Below are positions 1-7,972 of a DNA stretch of 64,000 nt, piece after piece (positions within the stretch are counted from its first letter, which is position 1; each line of letters opens with the position of its first letter). The stretch comes from Aquimarina mycalae. Lineage in GTDB: Bacteria > Bacteroidota > Bacteroidia > Flavobacteriales > Flavobacteriaceae. Below the pieces are notes generated by a model that saw only the letters and a program-made list of their open reading frames with translations, was not told the DNA's origin and did not search any database. The position numbers were made by a program, and so were the translations under genes. The stretch is taken from assembly GCF_029906345.1 (NCBI RefSeq), contig NZ_JARYGY010000004.1, forward strand, positions 186,001 through 250,000. Reading direction: 5' to 3'.

Positions 1-1
1 T

Positions 2-148
2 GTACGTGATTTAAAGAATGCTTTGTTACGTATTGAAAACAAAACATATGGTATTTGTCGTGTAACGGGAAAACTTATTAACCCAGAGCGATTAAAACTC
101 GTTCCTCATGCAACACTTAGTATAGAAGCTAAGAATATGCAGAGCTAA
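2..148 (+). CDS. TraR/DksA-family protein, C-terminal end (partial)
   Basis: This is the last 48 codons of a gene that begins before the window. The translated end contains TYGICRVTGKLINPERL, which matches the C-terminal zinc-finger region of the small DksA/TraR-like regulators of Bacteroidota, where the first CxxC is reduced to CRVTG. DksA proteins bind the RNA polymerase secondary channel and adjust rRNA and stress promoters with ppGpp. In flavobacteria this gene commonly sits just before lspA; here about 3.7 kb of sigma-factor cassette lies between the two. A strong terminator follows. Family assignment is fairly sure; exact function is inferred. Confidence 0.8.
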   Translation, partial: VRDLKNALLRIENKTYGICRVTGKLINPERLKLVPHATLSIEAKNMQS

Positions 149-172
149 CAAATAATAAAATATTGTACTTTT

Positions 173-207
173 AAAGTGCTTTCCAAAGATTGGGAAGCAC
201 TTTTTTT
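173..207 (+). terminator. Rho-independent terminator after the DksA-like gene
   Basis: The arms AAAGTGCTTTCC and GGGAAGCACTTT form a long stem followed by a run of T. It closes the DksA-like transcript and separates it from the sigma-factor cassette. Confidence 0.85.
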
Positions 208-217
208 ATTTCCTAAT

Positions 218-247
218 GTAACCTTTTTAAAAAACTCAGGTATTACT
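218..247 (+). promoter_or_regulatory. Possible autoregulated ECF promoter
   Basis: GTAACCTTTTT at 218-228 and GGTATTACT at 239-247 lie 30-59 bases before the sigma gene. A GTAAC-plus-T-run upstream element is typical of promoters read by Bacteroidota ECF factors, and such factors usually drive their own gene. No TAnnTTTG box was seen in this gap. The call is inference from one site. Confidence 0.35.
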
Positions 248-276
248 AATAGAAGCTAACCAAAAAGAGTGACATC

Positions 277-810
277 TTGAAAAATTCAACTGACGAAGAA
301 TTAATGATTCTGGTATCTAAGGGAAACTTAGATATGATGAGTATCCTTTTCGATCGATACCATATAAGAATATTTAATTTTTTACTAAAAATGACGAGAG
401 ATCGGGATATCAGTCAGGATATTACTCAAGAGGTGTTCTATAAAGCTATAAAGTATAGAGCTTCTTATAAAAATGGTAAGTTTTCATCATGGATATATAC
501 TATTGCCAGAAATATATTCTCAGATCATTATCAACGTCAAAAAAATAAAGATCAACGATTAGACAATATCGAATACAAAATAGAAAGAGAAGAAACTGAT
601 AGCATAGCACAAGATGAAATTAAGGAACAACTGCATAGAGCATTAGAACAATTAAATCATGGAGATAGAGAATTAGTCATCATGAATAGATATCAAGGTA
701 TCAAGTATCAGGAAATTGCTGAGATAACAGGTTCTACTGCAGGAGCGGTAAAGACCAAGGTACATAGAGCAATTCATAAATTAAAGGATCATTACCTACA
801 AAACATATAA
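277..810 (+). CDS. ECF RNA polymerase sigma factor
   Basis: The 177-residue protein has sigma region 2 at about residues 20-85 (core-binding helices, then FSSWIYTIARNIFSDHYQR) and region 4 at about 122-172 (RYQGIKYQEIAEITGSTAGAVKTKVHRA, a helix-turn-helix for the -35 element). There is no region 1 or 3, as in ECF (sigma-70 group 4) factors. The start is a TTG. Four bases separate it from the zinc-finger anti-sigma gene, so the two are almost certainly co-transcribed and the factor is likely held inactive by that membrane protein. The three DUF4097-like envelope proteins downstream are the obvious candidates for its regulon. Confidence 0.93.
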   Translation: MKNSTDEELMILVSKGNLDMMSILFDRYHIRIFNFLLKMTRDRDISQDITQEVFYKAIKYRASYKNGKFSSWIYTIARNIFSDHYQRQKNKDQRLDNIEYKIEREETDSIAQDEIKEQLHRALEQLNHGDRELVIMNRYQGIKYQEIAEITGSTAGAVKTKVHRAIHKLKDHYLQNI

Positions 811-814
811 CGAT

Positions 815-1606
815 ATGAACTGTAAAAAGATAGAAAACAAACTCATCGATTATATTGATCGCAATCTAGATCAGGAAACATATAAAGCTATTACAGCTCA
901 TCTTACTACCTGTAATAATTGTAAAGAATCATTACAGGAACTAAAATTAGTTTTTGAAAGAATTGATAATGATTCACAAGAATTACCTGACCTGAAGATG
1001 AAGATGAATTTTGAAGAAATGCTTCAAAAAGAAAAAAGTCTAATGAGTGAGTCAAAAGTGGTTTCATTAGATAATTCTTGGAAAAACCATTGGAAGACTG
1101 CTTTGCAAGTTGCTGCTACTATTGCACTAGTTGTTTCAAGTTTTTTTTACGGAAAATATCAAAATGATGAATCCATTGCCAAAGAAGTAGCCATATTAAA
1201 AAAAGAAAAAGTACAGTTAAAGCAAGAAGTAACTATTTCTCTTATTGAAAATGAATCTGCCAGTAAACGTTTACAAGCAGTAAACTACGCAGAAGAATTT
1301 GATAAACCAGGAAATGAGATATTGAAAGCTTTAATTAATAAAATGTTTTATGACAACCATATTAATGTGCGACTTGCTGCAGCAGAAGCGCTTAGTAAAT
1401 TTTCGGATGTAGAAATGGTTCGTAAATCATTAATCGATGCTTTGGAGATTGAAAAAGATCCAGGCATGCAAATTGAATTAATTCAAATATTAGTTTCTAT
1501 ACATGAAAAACGCGCAGTTCCTTCTATGGAAAAGTTACTTCAAAATGAAGCAACACCAAATTATGTAAAAGATCAGGTAACGATTGGTCTACCAAATTTA
1601 ATTTAA
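815..1606 (+). CDS. Membrane anti-sigma factor with zinc finger and HEAT-like repeats
   Basis: The N-terminus carries a ZAS-type zinc-finger pattern, C3 with H29-xxx-C33-xx-C36 (HLTTCNNC), which in this family clamps a cognate ECF sigma factor in the cytoplasm. A single hydrophobic segment at about residues 92-112 spans the inner membrane. After a charged coiled-coil stretch (about 120-145), the C-terminal part, predicted to be periplasmic, has HEAT-like helical repeats (INVRLAAAEALSKF, then AVPSMEKLLQ). It follows the sigma gene by four bases. The HEAT module is the likely sensor for an envelope signal. This last point is inference; the anti-sigma role rests on the motif and gene order. Confidence 0.85.
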   Translation: MNCKKIENKLIDYIDRNLDQETYKAITAHLTTCNNCKESLQELKLVFERIDNDSQELPDLKMKMNFEEMLQKEKSLMSESKVVSLDNSWKNHWKTALQVAATIALVVSSFFYGKYQNDESIAKEVAILKKEKVQLKQEVTISLIENESASKRLQAVNYAEEFDKPGNEILKALINKMFYDNHINVRLAAAEALSKFSDVEMVRKSLIDALEIEKDPGMQIELIQILVSIHEKRAVPSMEKLLQNEATPNYVKDQVTIGLPNLI

Positions 1607-1639
1607 AAATTTCAATCAAAAATCAATAAAAAAGAACAA

Positions 1640-2398
1640 ATGAAAAATATAGCAATCGCCATAGTATTATTCATGACTATAGGGCATTTACAAGCACAGA
1701 CAAATTACACTAATGATTTGCAAGGAATTAAAAAGGTGAAAATTAGTTCAGAATCGAGTGTATCAATTAAGGTACATAACAAAAATGAAATATTAATTAT
1801 TGGAGAAGATCGCGAACTACCCAAAAAAGCAAAAGGCCTAAAAGCGGTATATGCAGGTGGTTCTGATAATACTGGTATTGGTGTTTTTATTAAAAGAGAA
1901 GGAGATATCTTACTTGTAAAAAATTTAAAGAACATGCACAGTAATACACTCGAATTATTTCTTCCAAAAGAAATTAACGTTTCTCTATCTAGGAATAGTT
2001 TAGGAGATGTAGAAATAGCAGGGTTTTCTTCGGAAATTGAAGCTTCTACAAATATGGGAGCCATAACACTCAAAGATATTACAGGGCCCGTTGTTGCAAG
2101 AACAGGTACAGGTGATATTAATGTTATTTTTGAAAAGGTAAATCAAAAATCCCCCATTTCACTAGTCTCCGCAGCAGGATCAATAGATATTAGCCTTCCT
2201 TCTAATACACCAACTAACTTAAAACTAAAAACCACAATGGGAGAAATCTTTACGGATTTTGAACTCAAGTTCCCTGATGAAATTAAAAACATGAAAGTTG
2301 TAGGGGCACGAAGAACCATTGAAACCGAATTAAATAACGGAGGAGTAGAAATAAGTTTACGTTCTGCAACTGGAAATATATATCTAAGAAAACAATAA
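1640..2398 (+). CDS. Secreted DUF4097-like repeat protein, paralog 1
   Basis: A signal peptide (MKNIAIAIVLFMTIGHLQAQ) is followed by about 230 residues rich in short beta strands ending in G-(D/N)-I turns, for example TGTGDINVIFEKV. These are the marks of DUF4097 'putative adhesin' proteins, predicted beta-helix-like envelope proteins whose molecular role is not established. The last residues, TGNIYLRKQ, nearly match the end of the next gene (SGDIFLRKQ), so the two are paralogs. It lies 33 bases after the anti-sigma gene in the same direction and probably belongs to that operon. Confidence 0.8.
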   Translation: MKNIAIAIVLFMTIGHLQAQTNYTNDLQGIKKVKISSESSVSIKVHNKNEILIIGEDRELPKKAKGLKAVYAGGSDNTGIGVFIKREGDILLVKNLKNMHSNTLELFLPKEINVSLSRNSLGDVEIAGFSSEIEASTNMGAITLKDITGPVVARTGTGDINVIFEKVNQKSPISLVSAAGSIDISLPSNTPTNLKLKTTMGEIFTDFELKFPDEIKNMKVVGARRTIETELNNGGVEISLRSATGNIYLRKQ

Positions 2399-2430
2399 AA
2401 AGGTCATTCATCAATCAAAAACAAAACATC

Positions 2431-3144
2431 ATGAAAATTTTAGTAAATCTAATCGTATTTTGCTGTATTGCACTTCAACTAAATGCTCAAAAAGTAATTG
2501 AAAAAGAGATCAACACAACTGCAGACCAAATTAAAATAGAATTTAAATTTGCAGAGGACATTAGTATCAAAACCTGGGACAAGAATACCGTCTATCTCAA
2601 AGCTGAAGTAAGCATCAACGATGGAGAATTTGACGATTATTATGATTTAAAAATAAATAACTCTTCATCTATTTTGAACATAGAATCAACCTATGGAGAT
2701 TTATTCAAGAAATGGAATAAAAAAAAGGGGGAGAACAAAAAGAATAATTGGGGACCTTGTAATAATCTAAACATGGAAGCCAATTACACTATATATATTC
2801 CTAAAAGTGCCAAATTAAAAGTTAAAAGCATTTCAGGTAATGTCGAATCTGAAAATTACCAAGGAGATCTAGAAGTAGATATTATCAGTGGAAATATTGA
2901 TATTAAAAAATATGGTGGAGAGCTTACGCTAAAAACCATTAGCGGCGATATTGATATTAATATTTCTCAATCCAAGTTATTAGCAGAAACTATTACTGGA
3001 CTCATTTATTCTGATAAAGAAATGGAGTTTGATCAGGGTAAAAACAGAATGGTTGGCAGTAAGGTAACGGGTACCTTTGGTAATGTTAAAAGCAATTTGC
3101 ATCTAAAAACTATTAGTGGAGATATTTTCTTAAGAAAACAGTAA
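2431..3144 (+). CDS. Secreted DUF4097-like repeat protein, paralog 2
   Basis: A signal peptide ending in NAQ precedes a beta-rich domain with regular repeats: SISGNVE, IISGNID, TISGDID, TITGLIY and finally TISGDIFLRKQ. The repeat period of roughly 17-20 residues suits a beta-helix or beta-solenoid of the DUF4097 type. A lysine- and asparagine-rich loop sits at about residues 90-105. The gene follows paralog 1 by 32 bases. Export to the periplasm or outer surface is expected; a ligand or partner cannot be named. Confidence 0.8.
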   Translation: MKILVNLIVFCCIALQLNAQKVIEKEINTTADQIKIEFKFAEDISIKTWDKNTVYLKAEVSINDGEFDDYYDLKINNSSSILNIESTYGDLFKKWNKKKGENKKNNWGPCNNLNMEANYTIYIPKSAKLKVKSISGNVESENYQGDLEVDIISGNIDIKKYGGELTLKTISGDIDINISQSKLLAETITGLIYSDKEMEFDQGKNRMVGSKVTGTFGNVKSNLHLKTISGDIFLRKQ

Positions 3145-3192
3145 TAATCGTATAGTACCAAAATCTTAGGAGATAGTACTTTATAACATCAG

Positions 3193-3233
3193 AAAAAAAG
3201 CTACCTTAGAAAAATATGAGGCAGCTTTTTTTC
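3193..3233 (+). terminator. Terminator-like hairpin overlapping the start of the third paralog
   Basis: AAAAAAGCTACCTT (from 3193) pairs with GAGGCAGCTTTTTT with one A/C mismatch, and a T-rich tail follows. The ATG at 3216 lies in the loop-proximal arm, so the hairpin would both reduce read-through and mask the start codon. Confidence 0.55.
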
Positions 3234-3836
3234 TTTTGTACCTTCCTTTTATTATCAATGTCCTTGCTATCGCAATCAACTTTTGACAAAAGTACAGATG
3301 CCACTGATATCAAAGAGTTAACGATCATTCTAGACAATACGTTTTTGATAGAAATCTCAAATACTTCAGAAAACAAAATCATAGCAAGTGCAATCTCAGA
3401 AGGTGAGTATCAAAATAATATGCTATTAAAAATGCAACGAGATGAGCATAAAATTATAATCCAAGATGACATTCAACCTTTTTCAAAAAATCATAATGAT
3501 AAACTTAGTGCTCATAAGGTTACTTCTTTAAAAATAAAAATTCAGATTCCACAGCATATTAAAGTAACCATTAGGTCAAGAATTGCGTCATTAGAAATAA
3601 ATGCTATACTAAAATCGTTATTTGTAGAGCTTAATTCTGGCAATTGTCAGCTACATCATTTTATTGGTAATGCAAAAATTAACACGTTGACTGGAGATAT
3701 TATGTTGTTCACAAAAAATGCAACAATTAAGACATCCACAAAATCTGGAATTATCAATTCTGAAAGCATTTGGGGGCAACATCAAATAGAACTAAATTCC
3801 ATAAGCGGAAATATAAGTGTATACAAAACAAAATAA
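3216..3836 (+). CDS. Secreted DUF4097-like protein, paralog 3
   Basis: The 206-residue product starts with a signal peptide (MRQLFFFCTFLLLSMSLLSQ) and continues as a beta-rich domain with the family's turns, TLTGDIMLF and SISGNISVYKTK at the end. It is more diverged than the two preceding paralogs and has fewer repeats. The FFF of the signal peptide is encoded by the T-tract of a terminator-like hairpin over the start codon. The next in-frame ATG (residue 15) would destroy the signal peptide, so 3216 is preferred. Expression is probably lower than that of the upstream genes. The function is unknown. Confidence 0.72.
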   Translation: MRQLFFFCTFLLLSMSLLSQSTFDKSTDATDIKELTIILDNTFLIEISNTSENKIIASAISEGEYQNNMLLKMQRDEHKIIIQDDIQPFSKNHNDKLSAHKVTSLKIKIQIPQHIKVTIRSRIASLEINAILKSLFVELNSGNCQLHHFIGNAKINTLTGDIMLFTKNATIKTSTKSGIINSESIWGQHQIELNSISGNISVYKTK

Positions 3837-3879
3837 AACACTATTTTTGTCCGTCACTATTCTGAAATCATAGAAATTT

Positions 3880-4488
3880 ATGTCTCTTAAGAAATCTATT
3901 TTAGTTATCATCATAGTTCTGCTAATAGATCAGATTTCCAAAATATATATCAAAACTAATTTTACATTACACGAAGAAGTTCCAGTGTTTAGTTGGTTTA
4001 GAATTGTATTTGTAGAAAACAAAGGAATGGCGTGGGGAGTTGAGCTACCAGGTAATTATGGCAAATTAATACTTACACTATTCAGACTGGTTGCCATAAC
4101 TGGGATTGGATATTGGTTATATGATTCTGTTCGAAAAAATAGCTCTAAAATACTCACGTTTTGTATTGCTTTAATTTTTGCTGGAGCATTTGGAAATATT
4201 ATTGACTCAATATTTTATGGTGTTTTATTTAATGCAAGTACGCAGACACAAATAGCAGAATTTTTGCCAGAAGCTGGTGGATATGAAAGTGTATTTTACG
4301 GTAAGGTAGTTGATATGATTCAGTTTACTTTTTATGACGACATATTACCAGAATGGATTCCTTTTTGGGGAGGTGAACCCTTCTCTTTCTTTGATCCTGT
4401 ATTTAATGTTGCTGATTCTGCGATTAGTATTGGAGTTTTTCTACTCTTGGTTTTTAATAAAAGAGCTTTCCCAAAGAAAGAAGCATAA
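3880..4488 (+). CDS. lspA: Lipoprotein signal peptidase (signal peptidase II)
   Basis: This inner-membrane aspartyl protease removes the signal peptide from prolipoproteins after diacylglyceryl transfer to the lipobox cysteine. Four hydrophobic helices are visible. The two catalytic-Asp boxes are present: GNIIDSIFYG (GNxxD) and FNVADSAISIG (FNxAD). At 202 residues it is longer than the roughly 160 of E. coli because of the loop between the boxes, the usual Bacteroidota form. Many lipoproteins with clear lipoboxes lie in this window. It is separated from the upstream cassette by 43 bases and converges on a response-regulator gene. Confidence 0.95.
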   Translation: MSLKKSILVIIIVLLIDQISKIYIKTNFTLHEEVPVFSWFRIVFVENKGMAWGVELPGNYGKLILTLFRLVAITGIGYWLYDSVRKNSSKILTFCIALIFAGAFGNIIDSIFYGVLFNASTQTQIAEFLPEAGGYESVFYGKVVDMIQFTFYDDILPEWIPFWGGEPFSFFDPVFNVADSAISIGVFLLLVFNKRAFPKKEA

Positions 4489-4492
4489 TCTT

Positions 4493-4894
4493 TTACACTA
4501 AAATTTTTTCGAAATCATCTAGTTTAATAGGCTTGGTCAAGTAATCTGATACCATTTCGATAGATTTAGCCCTATCAATATCTCTATTATCAATAGAAGA
4601 ACTTACTACATATAGATCTATTGTGTTACTAATTTTATCTTTGATTTTGGCAAATTCCCGAAGAAACTCCCAACCATCCATAATAGGCATGTTCAAATCA
4701 AGAAACACAACCTGAGGAACAACATTTTCTGTGGTATTTTCTATAGAATCAATAAAAAAATCTAACGCTTCTTTACCATTATTAAAAACGATGATTTTCT
4801 CCGATAGTTTTTTTATTTCTATAATTTTACTAACTAAATTAACATACATGTTGTCATCATCAATGATGCAAACACTTCTAATCTGTTGGGACAT
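4493..4894 (-). CDS. Single-domain response regulator (receiver only)
   Basis: The 133-residue protein is one receiver domain with no output domain. It shows the acidic pocket D12-D13-D14, the phospho-acceptor D66 in VVFLDLNMPIMDGWEFL, a switch Ser/Thr (VSSS) and the conserved lysine in LTKPI near residue 122. CheY-like stand-alone receivers either act by protein contact or pass phosphate in a relay. No histidine kinase is adjacent, so the partner is not evident. It converges with lspA, whose stop is four bases away, and 63 bases separate it from the cyclo-ligase gene upstream on its own strand. Confidence 0.9.
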   Translation of the reverse strand: MSQQIRSVCIIDDDNMYVNLVSKIIEIKKLSEKIIVFNNGKEALDFFIDSIENTTENVVPQVVFLDLNMPIMDGWEFLREFAKIKDKISNTIDLYVVSSSIDNRDIDRAKSIEMVSDYLTKPIKLDDFEKILV

Positions 4895-4957
4895 GCTGGG
4901 GTAAAAATTAAATCTTAAAATCCTATAACTACTCTTGACATTAAAAATTGTCTACGA

Positions 4958-5524
4958 TTAGTTAAAAGTATATATATTTGATGGAGTGATACAATAATCA
5001 AGGCTAATATCTGTTGGTAAAACCTCACTAATCTCCTTTTCAGGATCAAAAAATGAAAGTCCAATTTTAATCGTTTTGGAGTCACATTTTGCTAAGAATA
5101 TATCATAAAATCCTTTGCCATATCCCACGCGATTTCCTTTTGTATCAAATGCCAACAATGGAACAAAAACCACTTGAATTTTATTTTCAGGTATTGGGAT
5201 TCCATCTATTGGTTCTGGAATTCCCCAAGAGTTTACTTTTAGCACTGTGGCATCAGTAAGTAAAATATGCTCCAACGTATTATCCTTAAAATTACTCTTA
5301 GATACTACTATGTTTTTATCCTTGCCTTGCAAAATATGCATGATAAATTCTGTATTAACTTCTTTTTGTTTTTGAATAGGTAAAAAAACATGATAGAATG
5401 CTTGTTCCCAAATCGGTAACTTCAATAAGTTATTTGCAACACTCATGCTTTTATCATCTATTTCTTCCTCATCTAATCGGGATCGCAATCCTTTATACTT
5501 AACTCTTAATTCTTTTTTATCCAT
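4958..5524 (-). CDS. 5-formyltetrahydrofolate cyclo-ligase
   Basis: The protein (188 residues, normal for the family) catalyses ATP-dependent conversion of 5-formyl-THF to 5,10-methenyl-THF, returning a storage folate to one-carbon metabolism. The hallmark GYGKGFYD is at residues 134-141, and the N-terminal basic helix MDKKELRVKYKGLR is typical. It begins three bases after the stop of the aspartoacylase-like gene and so appears to be the last gene of the RimB-RimK-aspartoacylase operon, although no functional link is obvious. Confidence 0.93.
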   Translation of the reverse strand: MDKKELRVKYKGLRSRLDEEEIDDKSMSVANNLLKLPIWEQAFYHVFLPIQKQKEVNTEFIMHILQGKDKNIVVSKSNFKDNTLEHILLTDATVLKVNSWGIPEPIDGIPIPENKIQVVFVPLLAFDTKGNRVGYGKGFYDIFLAKCDSKTIKIGLSFFDPEKEISEVLPTDISLDYCITPSNIYTFN

Positions 5525-5527
5525 TTT

Positions 5528-6514
5528 CTAAGAAGTGAATTCTTTTGTAATCCTAAAAATAGCATCTCCTTTATATACAATCGGCGCTTCATTTACATTA
5601 ATAATATATCCTGCATTTGTAGCTTTTACCACATGCCTCATTTTACCATAAGGGTCCGTTATGGTGGCAAGAATCTCTCCTTTTTCTACGTACTTTCCAA
5701 TTGGGATTTTGATATGTAATAACCCACTATATTTGGCACGCATCCAAAAGCTTTTCTTGATAATAATACTTGCTTCATCTTTATTTGGGATCGTAAAATC
5801 AGATTTTAACATTTCCAGATGATTTAATATCCTCATGGTTCCAAGTACTCCTTCTACAGCAATATCTCTATTACTATTTTGAGATTTCCCTCCTTCAAAC
5901 AACAAAATATCTACCTCCTTTTTTGCACAGGCATACCGATATGATCCATCCAGGTTTTTAGATAAAAGAATAAACGAAGTATTAAATATTTTAGCCAAAC
6001 CTATCAGTTTTTCATTCTTAGGATCAACTCTGATATGTGGCGCATTAAATCTACTCGAGCCTCCTGTATGAAAGTCAAGACAAAAATCTGCAATTGGCAA
6101 AATCTCATTGACGAATTGGTACGCAAAACGGCTTGCCAAAGATCCGTTTTTGGTTCCTGGAAAAACCCGATTCAGATCACGTCCATCAGGAAAAAACCGA
6201 TTCATACTCAAAAACCCGAACACATTAAGTACTGGAATACAAATAATAGTTCCCTTAGCTGGTTTATTAATCTTTTTTGCTATAATTTGTCTAACAACTT
6301 CTACTCCATTAATTTCATCACCATGAATTCCAGCAGTAATTAAAACTGTAGGGCCTGGTTCATTAGATCGCTCAATAATAATAGGTATTTCTACCTTGGT
6401 AGAGGTATATAATTTGGCAATATTAAAATTAATTTGCTTGCTTGCTCCGAGCGGAATCTCTTCTCCAAGGATACTTAGTATGTCTTTCTCTTTTATCATA
6501 TAACTGCTATACAC
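5528..6514 (-). CDS. Succinylglutamate desuccinylase/aspartoacylase-family carboxypeptidase
   Basis: This is a zinc hydrolase of the AstE/AspA family (M14-like fold). The zinc motif [12 protein letters not shown] (H64, E67) and the later DFHTGG histidine are both present, and a C-terminal beta/lipoyl-like tail ([18 protein letters not shown]) follows, as in the AspA_AstE subgroup. Its start overlaps the end of rimK by 8 bases; an alternative start is Met6. Being coupled to a glutamate ligase, it may remove amino-acid tails that RimK adds. The substrate is not readable from sequence, and the older name succinylglutamate desuccinylase should not be taken literally. Confidence 0.85.
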   Translation of the reverse strand: MYSSYMIKEKDILSILGEEIPLGASKQINFNIAKLYTSTKVEIPIIIERSNEPGPTVLITAGIHGDEINGVEVVRQIIAKKINKPAKGTIICIPVLNVFGFLSMNRFFPDGRDLNRVFPGTKNGSLASRFAYQFVNEILPIADFCLDFHTGGSSRFNAPHIRVDPKNEKLIGLAKIFNTSFILLSKNLDGSYRYACAKKEVDILLFEGGKSQNSNRDIAVEGVLGTMRILNHLEMLKSDFTIPNKDEASIIIKKSFWMRAKYSGLLHIKIPIGKYVEKGEILATITDPYGKMRHVVKATNAGYIINVNEAPIVYKGDAIFRITKEFTS

Positions 6515-7379
6515 TTCTTTCGATATAACGAATAATCGTTTTTGCTATATCTTTTCCCGTTGCGCTTTCTATTCCTTCTAAACCAGGTGATGAATTTACT
6601 TCAAGAATTAGAGGTCCTCTTTCACTCTGCAACATATCTACTCCTGCTACGCCTAATTTCAAAGCCTTTACTGCTTTTATCGCTGCATTTTCCTCCTCAT
6701 CACTTAGCGTAATAATCTCGGCAGTGCCTCCTCGATGTAAATTAGATCTAAACTCACCATCTTTTCCTTGTCTTTTCATTGCACCAACCACATGTCCATC
6801 AACTACTAATGCCCTAATATCTGATCCCTTTGCTTCTTTAATATATTCCTGAACAATTACTCTTGCTTGTAGTCCATTAAATGCTTCGAGTACCGATTCT
6901 GCAGCCGTTTGAGTTTCAGCGAGTACCACGCCCAATCCTTGTGTACCTTCTAATAATTTGATGATGAGTGGTGCGCCTCCTACATGAGATATTACCTCAG
7001 AAACATCCTTTGAGTAATTGGTAAACACTGTTTTAGGAAGTCCTAATCCTGCTTTAGATAATATTTGCAAGCTTCGCAACTTATCTCTTGATTGTACTAA
7101 TGCCTGAGATTGCACAGTTGTAAACACATTCATCATTTCGAATTGTCTTACCACTGCAGTGCCATAAAAAGTTATTGAAGATCCTATTCTTGGGATTACC
7201 GCATCTACATGATCTAATTTTTTTCCTCTATAATAAATTTCTGGCTTCTCCTTTTCGATAATAATATCACAGCTTAAAGGATCTATAACTTGCACATTAT
7301 GTTTACGTTTTATCGCTGCCTGAACCAAAGCATTTGTAGAATATAAACTCGCACTGCGCGATAATATTTTTATGTTCAT
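6507..7379 (-). CDS. rimK: RimK-family ATP-grasp glutamate ligase
   Basis: The 290-residue ATP-grasp protein resembles RimK, which in E. coli adds glutamates to the C-terminus of ribosomal protein S6. Visible elements are the ATP-binding stretch [19 protein letters not shown], the [10 protein letters not shown] strand, [11 protein letters not shown], and the metal-binding [15 protein letters not shown] near the end. The start codon shares one base with the stop of the RimB-like gene (TAATG arrangement), so translation is probably coupled. The acceptor in this organism could be S6, another protein or a small molecule such as poly-glutamate. Confidence 0.9.
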   Translation of the reverse strand: MNIKILSRSASLYSTNALVQAAIKRKHNVQVIDPLSCDIIIEKEKPEIYYRGKKLDHVDAVIPRIGSSITFYGTAVVRQFEMMNVFTTVQSQALVQSRDKLRSLQILSKAGLGLPKTVFTNYSKDVSEVISHVGGAPLIIKLLEGTQGLGVVLAETQTAAESVLEAFNGLQARVIVQEYIKEAKGSDIRALVVDGHVVGAMKRQGKDGEFRSNLHRGGTAEIITLSDEEENAAIKAVKALKLGVAGVDMLQSERGPLILEVNSSPGLEGIESATGKDIAKTIIRYIERSV

Positions 7380-7807
7380 TAGGATTTTAAGTTATACGAC
7401 TGATCTTCTAATTGTGGGTCTACCAAAAATCTACCGCTAAGAAACTTACGCCCAATTAATACTGGAAAACGCATATCATCCCTAGAAGATAATGTAAGTG
7501 TGATCAGCTGAGTTTCATTGAATAAAGTAATTTTAGTTCTTATGGCATATCGCACCTCTACTTTACCATTACTACTTTTTACAGCGGTTATATCGTAGTT
7601 TTTAAAAGTAAATTTCTTGCCATTGTATTCTGGATGTGTGGGATCGAGAAATCGACACTCTAAGATCTGACCTACTTCTTTGATTTCTTTACAATGTATT
7701 GAAGAAGTATACGCTCCTGTATCAACTTTTGCATCGATATCTTGCAAATCTAAAAGTGAAAAATCCACTTTGTCAGTCCTGCCAATTATTTTCTTCTGAT
7801 TTTCCAA
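7379..7807 (-). CDS. RimB-like retropepsin-type protease (RimK/LysX-associated)
   Basis: The 142-residue protein matches the family annotated as 'ATP-dependent zinc protease' (PF05618), now regarded as retropepsin-like. The aspartic-protease signature DTGA is at residues 29-32 ([14 protein letters not shown]), followed by the [10 protein letters not shown] strand typical of these folds. Members are found next to rimK-type ligases in many bacteria and are thought to trim or control the glutamylated product. It is the first gene of the minus-strand operon; the start is 165 bases from the divergent uvrC, so the two promoters share this gap. Confidence 0.85.
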   Translation of the reverse strand: MENQKKIIGRTDKVDFSLLDLQDIDAKVDTGAYTSSIHCKEIKEVGQILECRFLDPTHPEYNGKKFTFKNYDITAVKSSNGKVEVRYAIRTKITLFNETQLITLTLSSRDDMRFPVLIGRKFLSGRFLVDPQLEDQSYNLKS

Positions 7808-7972
7808 AAAAATAACTTTAGAATAATATAGTTACTAAAGTAATAAAAAACCTGATGGATTCTATACTCTTATGCTTTTTAATAGTTAAATTCATCTTAC
7901 TTTTTTAACACAATTTAATCCTAGTAAGTGTACTTAATAATTGCAGCAAAGCATTAAATTTACACTTAGAAT

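Noticed and set aside
1705..2073. Minus-strand ORF inside the first DUF4097 gene
   Set aside because: It is antisense to a gene with a signal peptide and clear paralogs, and shows no domain.
5528..6514. Arginine catabolic succinylglutamate desuccinylase (AstE)
   Set aside because: No other ast genes are present; the coupling to rimK points to another substrate.
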